Assembly: GCA_963682055.1 (NCBI GenBank) | Contig: OY821740.1 | Span: 17,322,814 to 17,386,813, forward strand | Reading direction: 5' to 3' | Source: Primula veris | Taxonomy: Eukaryota > Streptophyta > Magnoliopsida > Ericales > Primulaceae | Length of the DNA stretch: 64,000 nt | In this document: piece after piece, positions 46,801-59,344 of the stretch | Numbering within the stretch: position 1 is the stretch's first letter | How the letters are laid out: the number at the start of each line of letters is the position of its first letter | Position numbers and translations under genes: made by a program | The notes under the pieces: model-generated | Databases searched by the model: none | The model's input: only the letters and a program-made list of their open reading frames with translations | What the model was told of the DNA's origin: nothing

Positions 46801-47330
46801 GTGCTGGATGGATACTTTCCTGCTCCTTTGAGTTATCGGTTTATACTCGGCGTTAACATTTAGGTGGTGACATGCTGTTTTAGGGTCTAGGTCCGGCATG
46901 TCTTTGGGGCTCCATGCGAATTTTTCGATGTTATCGAAGAGGAACATTTCTAGCTCCTCGGATTCCCCTTTTGGGAGGCTATCACCAATGAGGAAGTAGT
47001 GTTCCTCGTCCATATCAGGGATGCTCACCTTCCGGAGCGCCTCTCCCACTTGTTCATCAACAACCCTCTCAGTTCGGGCTATTTGGTTGAGGAGCTTCTT
47101 CGTGCTCGTCGGTTGTTTGACAACTACCAGCTGTCTTTTCAGAGCTGCGGTGAATGGTGATGTCTTCACAGCATCGTGAATCCTCTTGACATCCTCGGGC
47201 GGTCTCTACCTCCCCTCTAGCGTTGGGGTATTTCACCTTCTGGTGGTATGTCGATGGTATGACCCGCATGGCATGAAGCCACGGTTGGCCCAAGATCGCA
47301 TTATGGCCTGAATTGTCATTGACCACTAAG
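43861..47330 (-). pseudogene. Tat pol remnant: reverse transcriptase, two RNase H domains, integrase
   Basis: In order on the minus strand: connector and reverse transcriptase N-terminus (46615-47169; SNPVVVPKKNGK); reverse transcriptase core (46607 downwards; MTFLDAYSGYHQIPLA, catalytic YIDD in EVYIDDMVVK); first RNase H (LACYLAVSTTAVSAVIL, FYFVSKTL-type region); second RNase H start (HVDGSATKDGSGAGIVLKSS), continuing in another frame (NNEAEYEAMINGML, ANSDSMLIVNQAIGEY); integrase with WAIDLVGKLP, IVATDYFTKWVEA, IVADNGTQFKD and NGQDEVSNRTI (the DDE residues are recognisable); integrase C-terminus ending at 43861. At least six frame changes or stops separate these pieces. Confidence 0.9.
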
Positions 47331-47334
47331 AATT

Positions 47335-49740
47335 CTACAGGGACTGATACGGAGTCGTAACAGTTAGGACGATCTTTCCCAATGGTTTAGTCGTTTCGGA
47401 AATGAACCCGATTAGTGTAACGTCGGTAGGCTGCAGGTCCTGCATCTTGAGTTCCATCTTGTCAAAGAGCTCTTTGTACATGATATCACAAAAGGCTGCT
47501 TGGTCGACAAGTACTCTGCTGACCGTATCGATACCAATCTGGACGCGAAGGTTAATGGCGTCCCCGTGGGGGTATATCACCCCTTCTTCATCGAGATCCG
47601 AGAAAGAAATGGGTGGGTGCCGCTGCGACATGCACTGCCGCTTAGAAGTTGAGGCCTGTGACGCCTTGGCTACCTGCCCAAAGTGCGTCAGTTGCCGCCG
47701 TTGTGATCTTTCCCCTTCAGTGGTCTTGGGTCTTGACAGATGCACGACGTTAATTGTCTTGCCTTGTCGGTTGTCGGATCCATCGATGGCTAGCTGTTTG
47801 CCTTTGTTCCCGGCGCCCTTGATGAACTTGTTGAGGTATCCTGCGTCACCCCACGTGTTCATCTTCCACTTCAGATTACGGCAGTGCTCGGTGAGATGGC
47901 CGTGATCCTCATGATAGGCGCAGAAGAGCTTGGAGTCTCTTTGATTGGGGGGAGTAGAGAACGGTTGTGGTCGGGAATACTAGCTTTCCCTGCATATATC
48001 CTTGAGGATATCTTCAGCAGACAGGTTGAAAGTGTATCGCAACTCGACCGGTTCGAAGGTTTTTCGGCGTTCCCTCTCTTGGAACCGACCTTGTTGAAGT
48101 GGTTTGGGGGGCGTCGGGTAGGCGATCCGGAGTGGTTTAGGCTCGCTGATCGGCATTGGATATGTGAGCTGGAGTGGTTTATGTTCGGGTTCTCGGGGTT
48201 GCTCTACCCTGTCATGGACCTCGGGACCTTTGTCCCTTCTGGTCGGTCTAACGGCTTCCCCCTGATTGTTCTTGGCAGAGTTCGGTTAAGGAGTCGCATT
48301 TCCTCGTTCTTATCGGTGATGTGGGTACAATAGGCTAGCAGTGCGTCGGTGGTCAGGAAACTTTTGCCTATGAACTTCCATCTCGCCCAATAGCCGCTAG
48401 GGATGGAGTTGATGAAGTTTTGGATGGCTATGTTATTGGCGTACTGCGGAATCTGGTTTGCCACGTCGATAAAACGTATGCAATAATCATTGAGTCGTTC
48501 ATTCGGCTGCATTGCCATTTTCAGAAGGGTGTCGATGTTGACCTTCTTCTTCCGATGAGCAGCATATCGTGTGGAGTACGCACGGAGAAGCTCCGTCCAG
48601 CTTTCTATGGATCCCCGGGGCAGGTTGTGATACCACGACGAAGCCTCTTGGCCCAAGCTGTTTTTGAAAAACTTGCACATCAGTGCAGAGTCATCACTCC
48701 ACAGTTCCATCCTAGTTTTGTAGTGGCGCAGATGATCAATTGGACAGCTCTTTCCATCATATAGCCTGAATTCGGGGATGATGAACCCCAAAGGATTGCA
48801 GTGCCGAGTGATATGCTCGGTGCATGGAGTTTCTTGGCATACGTCCCAAGACTGTTGGAACGCCTCATCCGGAGCTTGGTAGGTAGGGTGTTCCCCATAC
48901 TGAGGTGGTGGGTAATATCCTACAATGACCCTGTACTCTGGATATCTACCGTCGTTCGGGCTTCTGTTGGGGATAGGTCCCCTAGGGGCGTCTTGGCGAT
49001 CGACAACCGTTGGGGTCGTCTTTATGACATGTTCCCCTTGTCGGGGTATCCTGGTATCATGTGTTCGGCCTGCCACTTCCATAGCTGCTCGGTAAGCGGA
49101 ATCTTCCACTTCGCGTCGGGGGTCTGTATGCGGATTGGTCGGTAGGACGGGCGGTACTATGACGCCGGCTGCTGCCATAGTCGACATGCATGTAGCTGGG
49201 TATTGCGATTTTCAGCGGCCCGTGCCAGTGCGGCCGTAGTCCTATCTTGGTGAATAGGGGTTTGTACTTCCACCGTATACGGTGGAATTATCCGCGGTGG
49301 GAGGGTTGGATATGGGACTATTTGTTCTAGTATGGGGTCGTCGGGCATGCCATACTGGTGGGCTTCATTCGTTTGAAAATGAACCCGTTGGGGACTGGAG
49401 TTGACCGAGGGTGCTGGCAGATGGGCCATTAAGCTTGGACCCGCGTTGTTGAGGCGGCGGTTATTTGTCAAGGGTGTCCTGGTGTGCCTAGTCGCGGACG
49501 GCGCTCGTTCTGCCTCGGTGTCTGTAGGGTTTTCGTCGATATGACCGTCGACTTGTGGGGGCTGATCGGTTTGTTGTTCTGTTTTGACGTTAGAGATGGT
49601 TGGTCGAGATCCGACCTGAAGTGCTTCATAGTGGTCTCTGATGTTGAGGAGATGCGCTAACACGTCTTTGTGGACTGGGATTTCCTGATTGGTCGATGTG
49701 CCTACTTCTCTGGACGGGTTTCTTCGTTGGTGTTTGCCAT
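47335..49740 (-). pseudogene. Tat gag and protease remnant
   Basis: A gag start is possible at 49740 (MANTNEETRPEK then stop). Proline-rich N-terminal gag lies at 49157-49663, and the capsid-like gag domain at 48204-49187 (IDHLRHYKTRMELWSDDSAL, NSLGQEASSWYHNLP, RAYSTRYAAHRKKK). A zinc-knuckle-like FCAYHEDHGHLTEHC lies at about 47885-47930. The protease region is 47335-47862. Its expected catalytic Asp-Ser/Thr-Gly is replaced: it reads RVLVDQAAFCDIMY. Several frame changes separate the parts. Confidence 0.88.
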
Positions 49741-49800
49741 TTGTTGCTCGTCTGGTAGTGTGTTAGTGTTCGGTTTCGAAGCTAGTTGCGAACTAGATCG

Positions 49801-49818
49801 TTCCCGGAGACGGCGCCA
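49801..49818 (-). other. Primer binding site, tRNA-Asp type
   Basis: On the minus strand TGGCGCCGTCTCCGGGAA lies two bases inside the 5' LTR end. It complements the 3' end of plant tRNA-Asp(GTC) at nearly all positions; the comparison is from memory of that tRNA. Confidence 0.8.
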
Positions 49819-49820
49819 TT

Positions 49821-50383
49821 TGATAAAGCCATAACTTTGATCGGTTGCGTTAGATTTTTCAACAATAATATAATATATAGAATAAATAATGAACCCTTCT
49901 TTAATCTTTATTAAGCTCGGTGATATAATTGCTCGAAATACAGTTTCCTATTTGTATCTATGCTCGACATTACAACTTGCTATGATAATCTTGATCTTTC
50001 TTCGATCTCGGTGTTCGGTCTTATATCTTGCTCGGTCTACCTTTTTGTGTGGTGGGTTCTGACAAATTTTTCTATTTTCTCTCATTCTCTCTATATTTTT
50101 TAGATAGATTTTCTGATCCTTCTTTTAGGGGGGGTAGTTGGCTATTTATAGACAATTATGCCTCATGTGATGTTGACAAATGTCGTTATCTCAAGAGCCA
50201 CCTCATGGGCTTTTTCGTTATGGATCTTTATTATTCGGCTGGACCCTTATAGATAATGGCCTGTTAGAAAAGCTCTATTTAGACCATGGGTTTTTGAATT
50301 TTAGCCTTGGATACCCTCAAATAATGGATGGGTCGATTCGTACCCGAATAGATATATTTGGGTCCAATTTTTATATTCTATCA
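49821..50383 (-). repeat. 5' LTR of the Tat element, 563 bp
   Basis: On the minus strand it starts TGATAGAATATAAAAATTGG and ends GGCTTTATCA, next to the primer site. A TATA box (CTATAAATAGCC on the minus strand) lies at 50140-50151. It is homologous to the solo LTR at 27686-28265. Confidence 0.92.
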
Positions 50384-50388
50384 CATAT
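50384..50388. repeat. Target-site duplication CATAT, right copy
   Basis: Perfect match to 34416-34420. Confidence 0.9.
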
Positions 50389-51463
50389 AACTACGATATT
50401 TTTATAGAGTAAATATATTTTCACCACTGTTACACCTCTCGTTACGAGAGGAGTGAGAATAAAATTACAGTTTGTATTTACATGTTAATGGCCAAATAAT
50501 ATTTACATCAATGTCAGTCATTTATTGTATTGACCAAGCTCACAGCGGAAGTATAAAGAGTCACATGTCCCATGCTTCAAAAGCTAATTGGCTTGGGTGC
50601 GTGGAAAATGAGGACTTCATTAAACTATTGAGATTACCAACTTTGCAAAAATATTCTGCTAGTTGTTCAGCTTTTGCTTGCATTTTTACACTATTTCAGT
50701 ATTTTGTAGCCGGCCATTTTATACTTGTTACCAAAACACTCATCATTGAACACCAGTCGCATTCCAAGGCCTACAGATTACTATTGGCCATGAGAATTGA
50801 AAAACAAAAACACCTATATATAAACTGACTATTACTGGCCGATATAAAGGTCGGCTTTGTTTGGTGGCAGCTTTTTCCATAAGTTGCAAAATATTGGGTT
50901 GATCAACTTAAAAAAAAACGAGCTGTTGGTTTCTGGTCTGAATAAGCTAGAAATTAAGCTGGCCGAATACAATTTTCTATTTTCTTCTTTTAGCCTCAAA
51001 AAAGCCCGCTTAGTTGCCTGAATCGACCAAACACGGAGCTGTGTACTTAATACCTGCAATAGTTAACAGTATAAATATTTTCTGCTTGAATAAATAGCCT
51101 CTATATACTACAGAATTTGGCAAGCTCTATAAAGCACTAGAATTTGGCAGCTATTATGCACAAATAGGATAAAGGTCAGCTATACCCTACAACCTGGCCT
51201 CACATTAATCAAGGGATTCATAAGTCAGGACACTGTAAGCTTAAACAAAGCATTGGATATTATTCAAATTGTATCCTCCTCACAATGAGTAATTCAACAG
51301 AATCATCTAGTTCTCCATGAGATCGAATTTATATCTGATTATACAAAACATTTGCAAGTCTCAAATATCAACTCACCATTCAAATATTTTTGATTTTTAA
51401 GCTTAGAGAATGAAAAGATCTCGGTATTTTACAATGGTAGTACAGACAAACAGAAGTCTTATC
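50389..51463. other. Intergenic region, no gene seen
   Basis: AT-rich sequence between the Tat element and the 3' end of the ACT-domain gene. Short ORFs here lack codon or domain support. The right part must contain the 3' UTR of the ACT-domain gene. Confidence 0.4.
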
Positions 51464-54400
51464 CTAGTAACTATCATCGTCGGTATCTGGCCTTCGAAGG
51501 TAGTACCGAAGGCAGTTCACCAACACCTGCATAGACGGACAAAAGCTTAGGCGAGCAGTTGAATAATGTCGCATTTGAGACAAGATACTGAAATACACAA
51601 AAATGAGGAGGATAATCTTAAGGTCGATACACTTCAATATACGCCAAGTAACATTCTAAAGATAACCAACCATACATGGAAAAATTCTGACATATAACTG
51701 CAAATCAATTCTACTGAAGTTTAGTAGCAAAACCATCATACAGATGTGAAGTAAGTATTTATTAATCACATCTTCTATTTACTATTTCGCAGAAGGAGGC
51801 TAGCTCTCTATGAACATACTAATTACTGGCACATTAAAGACAATAACGGCCTCCTGAAACATCATCTTTATCATTGAGATGAAGTATAATAGTCCAAAAG
51901 GAAATAAAGGAACTAATCTCTGAGAATAAAATGATTTAAGTACCAGGATAAATAACACTCAATGACCTGAGTACCAAGAGATGGAAGTTTTTGTTAAAGT
52001 ATCTTCAAGTTGTAATTGTAAATGGGAAGAACATAATTACCTGAGACAACGAACTGGTCAAAGCTCTCCCACCATAGCTGACATGAAACTTATCTTTCGC
52101 CACCAAACCCTATACAAGAAAAGAATCAATGGATAGAGAATGGTGAGAGAATTTGCGAGAGATAAATAGAGAGAGACAGATGACGAACCTCAGTTTCAAT
52201 TTCTGCAGATTCCACAACAATGTTGACATCAGCTATAATTTTGATAACCTCTAACAACAATCCAGGTCGGTCAGCTGTCTCTATGCGGAGCAAGCTGAAA
52301 ATGCAACAAGAAAAGAATAGAAGATTATGTTGATGACATATCAGTGGAAGAGTAACACATCATTTGACATGGTCTCTGTTCTTCTATGAAAACAAATGGG
52401 AAAACAAAAGGAATGACTGGTAAATAAACCTTATTACCCTTTATAGTAAAGTTTGCTAAGTAGCTTACCTCCTATTAGGTCCATCCTCCTTGACATGTAT
52501 ATGAGTTGCTATATCCCCAACACGCTGTCATCAACAACAAAAAGTTGGGATCAGAGAACTTATATGCTATCGATACACCTGGAGAAAAACTAATGAAGGG
52601 TCAAGACAAGGATCAACACTTTGATACTTCCTAAGGAAGCCTTGAAACTAATAACTAGGGATGATGTGCCAACTTTAACGAAATTTCGCATCCATCTATC
52701 AGGTATGATAACCACCATAAAGAAAGTCGGGGCGTAAAAAGTGAGTAGTGTACAGGAAAAGGCACATGATGAACATTTGAGGTTCACTGACAAAATTTTG
52801 TAGAAGAAAAGAAGAATAAACATGTACAATCTGCCAGGAATACGCTGAAATAAAGTACTATAAAATTGTTGAATCTCTGAAAGGAAATGATCCTTGGAAC
52901 CATTAAGTTCATATAAATAAAATGCCATGTTTTTGGTTGAAATTTAAGAATATAAGAAACAAGGTTTAGCTGAAAGTGGGAGTTGAAAGAGAGGAGACTA
53001 TAAAAATAATAACACATAAACTACATTAATCTACCCCAACGCAAATTTAGTAAATGGAAATTCTCACTTTTGACCACTAATAATTAATGAGACCCTGAGA
53101 ATAAACACAAGCTCAGCTTTTTGAAAGTTAAAAGGCTCAGCTTTTTGAAAGTTAAAAGGCTCAGCTTTTTGAAAGTTAAAAGGCATAAATTATAACCATG
53201 AATTTCACATTTGTCTTTCTAATATGTTTATTTATAGCAACCTACTCAGAAACATTAGCATGTTTATTAGCTTATGGTCATGGGTTAATAAGGTTATAAC
53301 TAAGCTCTTATAGTACGTAATAACATCACTGAAATCTATGAATCTTATGGTTTCTACTTTCTACAATGATATTTAGACGGGATTAAAAGCCAGAGTAGAA
53401 CATATAAAATTTCACCTTTTTTGCAGGAGCCTTTATCCCAAAAGCCTCGCCCATTGCAAGTTGCTCACTAGACTCCTGAGGTGCACAGCAATGTTTGATC
53501 AAAAGAATTCAGTGTTTGTAAATTTAGAAACAGAAGAAACCTTCTTTGAAGGAGAGAGAAGAAATAAAAAATTAAGGTTACACATCAATGAACTAACACA
53601 TCATTGCAGAAAACATACTGGATGGTACTTCAAAAGGTTGTTGATGATTGTTAATCGAATTTGTTCCAAAACATCTGGGTCTTTAACTTTACGCCCAGAG
53701 TGGCTGTCATAAACCGAAGAGTATTAAAATTAATGAGACGTGAAGATTAATGAATCATTATCCAACTGCATGATTGGTAAAAAAAAACTGCCTCAAAACG
53801 ACTTTCCAAGATTAATAAGTAATATAATTATCAATCCAATTACAGAACTATTTAAAAATGTCAAATGGTTATTCAATGCAATTCAGGCTACTGCTAGCTT
53901 TCACCGGTGCTTTAACTTCTTTTTCGAATAAAACAATCCACTCCCTTCCTTTTGTGTCCCGAGGCTCATGGAAATTAAAGGTGACTAAGAAAGTGAAATC
54001 TCTCAACTTCCTTCTAACTATTTTCAAGCAAACGAAATAATCAGCCAAAAGAGTCATCCTCTGGTAATAAAATACGTTCATGACATCTAAAAAACGATGT
54101 GGCATAAAAAGATAGACTTAACTACTTACAACCTTGTAATGAAAAACTTTGTTTGCTTTGTTGATCCCTCTGTAGTAACAGTTCCCTTTGCCACATCCAA
54201 GCCTAGATCTTTCAATGCCTTCATCTGCACAAGACAAGGTGACTAAGGTAAGTCTTATATAAAAGCACTCCCAGGAGAGAGAGCAAGATCAATTGAAGCA
54301 AAAAGCAAGGCAACTAAGTGACTAGCCTTATCTGAGAGTTAAAAGACTCCCAGAAGATAAAATAGCAAATCAAAACTCAATCCCCACAACGTAGAGTTTT

Positions 54401-56899
54401 AGAAGAAAGTGAGGCTACTAGTCTTATCTGAAAGTTAAAACACTCCCAGGAGATAAAACAGCAAATTGAAAGTCAAGCACCAAAACAAAGAGTGCTTAAG
54501 CTTAAACTCGGCCAACCTACATATTTTTTCAAGTCGCTGTTTGAGAAACATGAGTTTGACAAAGCCAATGCCTAAGTTCTCGGCATAAACAAGAAATAAG
54601 AACACAGATAAAATCATGGAAGAAGGATCAAAACAGATGCATTATGATCAAAGTAATAATTGTGTGATGCATTTGCATTTGCTTTCCCCTCAAGCGTACC
54701 TAGTTCTTATAAGTAAATGTTATTCACCAAAAAAAATGAAGAGAACATTTTCTCTTGGTTCTCTTCCAATGTGAGTATGTATGTGGCTGCCCAAAACCAG
54801 TACCAACAATGTTCACCAAGTATCAGATTATCAAGACAACTAAAAGAGCACATCAAACTGGAAATATGTTTTCAAATTGAAGATTCACCGTATCAATAAG
54901 AGCTCCAAGGCGATCTCCGAAGCTAACTTGCACGGTTGTTGCACCAGAATCTGAATCTTGGTCGATCAAAACAATAGGCCTTGGAACAAAATCATCATCT
55001 TCATCTTCCTGAAATATAGATTCGTAATAAATGTTTAACGCCAAGCAAGTCAATATATATACATTCTCAATCATTAAATGTTTCATCCATCCGAAAATAT
55101 CATTTCAATGGTGTTGGGATAGTATAGGTCGGTATCTCTATGGGCATAAATATCTGTATGTATTTGCATCTTTACGAAGCATTTCCAAAAAAATTAGGAA
55201 AATAATAGCAGTGTGCTTGCTAACTAAATTGTATAGGACTAATCTGCATAGCTAGCACCAGTCCAACCGTATATGCTGAAATACCAATAAATCATATAAC
55301 CAAAAGGAAGGCTGGCGAATCTAAATAAACGGGGTTCCATCTCCAAAACGAGTATCAGAACTTACCAATGGCGCTAGGCCTATCGAATTCACACCATCAA
55401 TAGAAGCTTGTAAACTGGACCTACATAAAAGATAAAAATGATTTATCACCAGAAAAAAAAACTGATCATCAGATACAATCTGTTAGTCAGAAATAGTAAA
55501 GTCTCAAAAAAGAAACCACATGATGGTTAATCATCACATACTTTTTTTTAACCAATAATCGTAACTTTCCACAGAAAAAGTTACACCAAGTATTTATCAT
55601 CATAAATACCTTGACAAATTATTTACCAAGAAAAACAACCTTTCACAATAAAAAAATAATAATAACCAAAGGTTGACTATAACAGTATAATGTAAAATGA
55701 GCTTACGAAAAACTATAAATTTCCACAATAAAGTTACAACAAAGGGTTAGTCATCATTAAGGAAACTGTTTATCAGTTGTAAGTTAAACAACTTGTAACT
55801 ATCCACACACAAATGAAAATCGCAGTACATGATTGTTCATCACAAGTAAAATCTTCACACAAAAAACAAGCATCACAAAAACTATATTCTAAACCAAGAA
55901 TGGTAATTATCAATAAGGCATACAAATTTGTTTATGAAGAATGATTAACCTTCACAACTATAATCAAATCATATAATCAATTACTACAGTCATAGACTTA
56001 TAACTTAAAGTTGACAGTGAAAATGGAACGCGTGTGAAATAGAAAAATTACTAAATTCATTACTTATGAGTTATAAACTATATATAGTGAGAGCGAATAC
56101 GTATGAAATAGAAAAATTACTAAATTCATTACTTATGACTTATAAACTATATATAGTGAGAGAGAATACGTATGAAATAGAAAAATTACTAAATTCATTA
56201 CTTATAACTTATAAACTATATATAGTGAGAGAGAATCACTTAGCAAAAATATTGTAAATATAACAAGGCATTTACCGAATTACTATAAGAAAGCATTAAT
56301 AATTAGTTCCAATATATACATAAAATGATTTCTTTACTTCAGACAAACGACAAATTCATTTATCATAATAACTACCAATATTAACCAAAAACTGCACCAA
56401 GTTACTAATCGTTACCTAGAAATCCAGTAGCTAAGAAACACAAACAGAGAGATATTATTACTTCACACAATAACAAAATCAATTAGCTTCTTAAAAACCC
56501 TAACAACCACAAATTGCAAAATAAAATAAAATCAGTCAACACCTATAAATGATGTCATCGAGTACAACATATTACTATATCCATTCTCCTATCAGTTCGT
56601 TTTATAAAAATATAATTTCTAGAACAAATATTGAATCAATGGATTTAAGCGCATTCACAGTCAAACAAAACAATTTCTTCAAGTACATACATAACAATAC
56701 GCACAAAAATCCTAACAACAGCAAATTGTAAAAAACTCAGTCAACACCTATAAATGTTGTAAACCGGTACAAGATACAAATCTACAATATCCATTCTCCT
56801 ATCAATTCGTTTGTACTAAGCAATAATTTCTAGAACAAATACTGAATTAGTGGATTTAAGATCATTCATAGTCAAACGGAACAATATTATCAAATGCAT

Positions 56900-56971
<72 letters not shown>

Positions 56972-57256
56972 TTACTTTATGGGGTAAATAACATCACTTC
57001 GTTACTTCACACAATAACAAAATTAATTAGCATAATAACTGTAACAACCACAAATTGCAAAAAAAGAAAAGAAAAAGTAATCCTCAGTCAACACCTATAA
57101 ACACTATAATCGAGTACAAGATACTATATCCATTCTCCTATCAATTCGTTTTACTAGAATATAATTTCTAGAGCAAATGGACTTAAGCTCATTCACAGTC
57201 AAACGGAACAGTTTGATCAAATACATACATAAATACACACACACATATAGTATATA

Positions 57257-57287
<31 letters not shown>

Positions 57288-57443
57288 TTACTTAAGGGGG
57301 TAAGAGGCGTGTGAAAGTGAGGGTAAAATAGTGCGTATAGTACTGAAGAAAGAGAAACGACGATCTAAGAGGGAGAGTGAATCGGTGAATCTGGATCGTC
57401 GGATTGTCATCGGATTAGTAGAGAACGATCCGGAAACGGCCAT
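51464..57443 (-). CDS. ACR12: ACT domain-containing protein, ACR12 type, predicted plastid (10 exons)
   Basis: Two ACT domains; such domains bind amino acids and regulate enzymes, and plant ACR11/ACR12 are plastid proteins without a catalytic domain. Exons in coding order: 57292-57443, 55366-55420, 54889-55008, 54130-54224, 53619-53703, 53416-53475, 52469-52524, 52189-52294, 52041-52109, 51464-51526. Total 861 nt (286 aa) with all phases agreeing. Residues 1-51 are Ser/Arg-rich (transit peptide). ACT 1 spans about 90-165 ([33 protein letters not shown]), ACT 2 about 205-280 ([50 protein letters not shown] end). The C-terminus fits ACR12 better than ACR11. Donor choice in exon 1 (57292) rests on phase. 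No damage. Confidence 0.93.
53111..53182 (-). repeat. Perfect 24-bp tandem repeat, three units, in an ACR12 intron
   Basis: GCTCAGCTTTTTGAAAGTTA starts identical units at 53111, 53135 and 53159. Lies between exons 6 and 7. Confidence 0.95.
56031..56236 (-). repeat. 69-bp tandem repeat, three units, in ACR12 intron 1
   Basis: AGAAAAATTACTAAATTCAT begins at 56041, 56110 and 56179. Units are nearly identical and contain ACTATATATAGT. Confidence 0.95.
56533..57240 (-). repeat. Three dispersed copies of a block of about 160 bp in ACR12 intron 1
   Basis: CAGTCAACACCTATAAA starts copies at about 56533, 56738 and 57085. Each is followed by TATCCATTCTCCTATCA, TAATTTCTAGA and GGATTTAAG/GGACTTAAG then CACAGTCAAAC-type words. 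Microsatellites separate copies two and three. Confidence 0.85.
56899..56972 (+). repeat. Compound microsatellite (CA)n(TA)n(GATA)n
   Basis: About 12 CA units, then TA units, then about eight GATA units in ACR12 intron 1. Confidence 0.95.
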
Positions 57444-59236
57444 GATTTAACTCTCTTACTATTACTATAATATATGTATAGGGGTATATATATTATGATA
57501 GAGAGAGAGAGAGAGAGAGTTGAAGAGTGTGCTTCCGAAAATGGTATGCTGAATTGACGTCTATTTTCATTTATTAAAATGGTCAATTATTAAGTTAATT
57601 AACCTGTCACGAGTTGATGACACGTTCATTTGTCACTTTATCAACTAGTAACCCTTGGTCAATTATCGAAATGGGTAGTAATCGATTTGTAAATAAAATT
57701 GAAAAATATATGTTGGGGAAATCAATCACATATAGAAGTATTGTTATTTTTTTATTTTTCCAGCTTTCAGTAGTAGTATTAAATAGTAACCGAGGAGTGA
57801 CGTCTATTATTAACTTAAGTAACTGTGGCTCACGATTTGATGTTGATGGCACGGCACGTTCATTAGTTACTATGGTCAATTATTAACTGAAAACCGTGGT
57901 CAATTATCGAAATGGGTAGTAAACGATTTGTAAGTAAATATTAAAAATGTACGTGTGAAAATTAAACATATGAAAGGCATTGTTCTTTTATTTTTTCCAG
58001 TTTTAATACTATTTAAAAGAAATTAACAATGAAGGCATAAGAGTGATTTAAAAGGAAACAAAATTGGCTTTTTTTGAAAAATGGTGCCAAATTTTGACGG
58101 CCTCCTGAGTAATCCTCAATTCTTTTTTTTTTGGCAAGTAATAATAGTGGTACATTAACCGATTATACAATGAATCACCTAAAAAACAATATAGAGCAAC
58201 AAGCCTGCTCGGACAAAAGAAAACAAACCAAGGTATCAAACCTGATAAACTAGGTCCTAGCTAAACCTAAACATACAGCAAATTACTAATCTCGGACTAT
58301 AAACTCTAAAATAGATACAACAAACTCACTAATCATATTTCCTCCCTTCCTATTTAATTATTCGCTACGAAACTACGTGCAATTTTTACAGGCAAATAAC
58401 TTATATCAAAACTGTCGGAATAAAAATTTTCAAAAGTTAATCATATAGTTCAAATGTTAAATTTTATGATTAGATTTTAAAAAAAAATTATTTCGACAAT
58501 TTTGATACAAGTTATAAGCCGATCAAAATTGCACGTAGTTTCGTAATGGATTGTTAAATGAGAACAGATGGAGTAGTAAACTCGCATTATAATTAAATAA
58601 AGATAGGTAACCGGTCTCGTCAATGAAAGTGAATTTTCTCAAACTCTCTAAAGCAGGAACAATCAGACTAGGTATATGACCAACCATCAGGCTCATGAAA
58701 AATCAGGCCTTAACCTCTGTAGCATAACCCTAATCAGTCACAACTCATAGTGACAGAACTCAGTCCGCGCTAAACAGAGTTCGTAATCAGCTCCAACTCA
58801 CTAAACTTGGAACCAACCAACAGAGTAGTAGAAAGTAAACCAACCTTTAGGCGACATGAAAAGTCCCAAACCTCAACCTCTGTAGCATAACCCGAATTGG
58901 TATTAGCTCAATATTGAACCCACCATGTTAGACCAAGTCCTTGCTAAACAAAGCCTACAAATCAGCCCCATCTCTCTAACCGGGCCTATCCAACAAGAGT
59001 ATAGCTAGACAATCGTAATGAGCTACTAGGTCAACATACAATCGCATGAAGAACCGAGCCTCGACCTCTACAGCAAGACTGAAAAGTGGCCTAACAACCC
59101 ATCATATCTGGCCAAACACCATCAGGATAAAACATGTGTATGCTAACCAACCCTACAAAGTGATCGGGCCTCTTTCCCTGTATATAAGATCGTATAAATG
59201 TCCATAACTAAACATGATCGCTATACAGGTTCATCA
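57444..59236. other. Upstream region of ACR12 and repeat-rich intergenic DNA
   Basis: The ACR12 promoter lies at the left edge, with a (GA)n run at about 57500-57520. A block of about 120 bp starting GGTCAATTATCGAAATGGGT is duplicated at 57657 and 57898. Between about 58660 and 59180 a degenerate unit recurs about three times (ACCTCTGTAGCATAACCC at about 58714 and 58881, ACCTCTACAGCAAGAC at about 59075). No host gene is supported. Confidence 0.55.
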
Positions 59237-59344
59237 ACTATAAAATCCTAATCAAGCAAAAGACAATCCTCGCACCCATATCCAAATGACTATGACACCG
59301 AGAGAACAAATGTACGGCTATTTCGTGAACGATTTCCCGCTCTC

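Larger units (their letters stand above)
34421..50383 (-). mobile_element. Tat-type Ty3/gypsy retrotransposon, 15,963 bp, with antisense gene array
   Basis: Oriented on the minus strand: 5' LTR (49821-50383), tRNA-Asp-like primer site (49801-49818), gag, protease, reverse transcriptase, RNase H plus a second RNase H-like domain, integrase (ending at 43861), then a long region of about 9.4 kb before a residual 3' LTR at 34421. That long region is read on the plus strand and carries at least eight ORFs. The dual RNase H, large size and antisense ORFs point to the Tat lineage (Grande/Retand/Ogre relatives). gag and pol are broken, so it is not autonomous. Confidence 0.92.

Noticed and set aside
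44538..47905. Several plus-strand ORFs of 60-205 codons opposite the gypsy pol
   Set aside because: They are shadows of the minus-strand pol frames: the domains are on the minus strand, and no TATA-leader-ORF layout like A1-A8 is present.
50472..50828. 118-codon plus-strand ORF downstream of ACR12
   Set aside because: No recognisable domain, promoter or codon pattern, and it lies in AT-rich intergenic DNA.
56066..56257. 63-codon ORF with a repeated peptide in ACR12 intron 1
   Set aside because: It is only the translation of the 69-bp tandem repeat, whose length is divisible by three.
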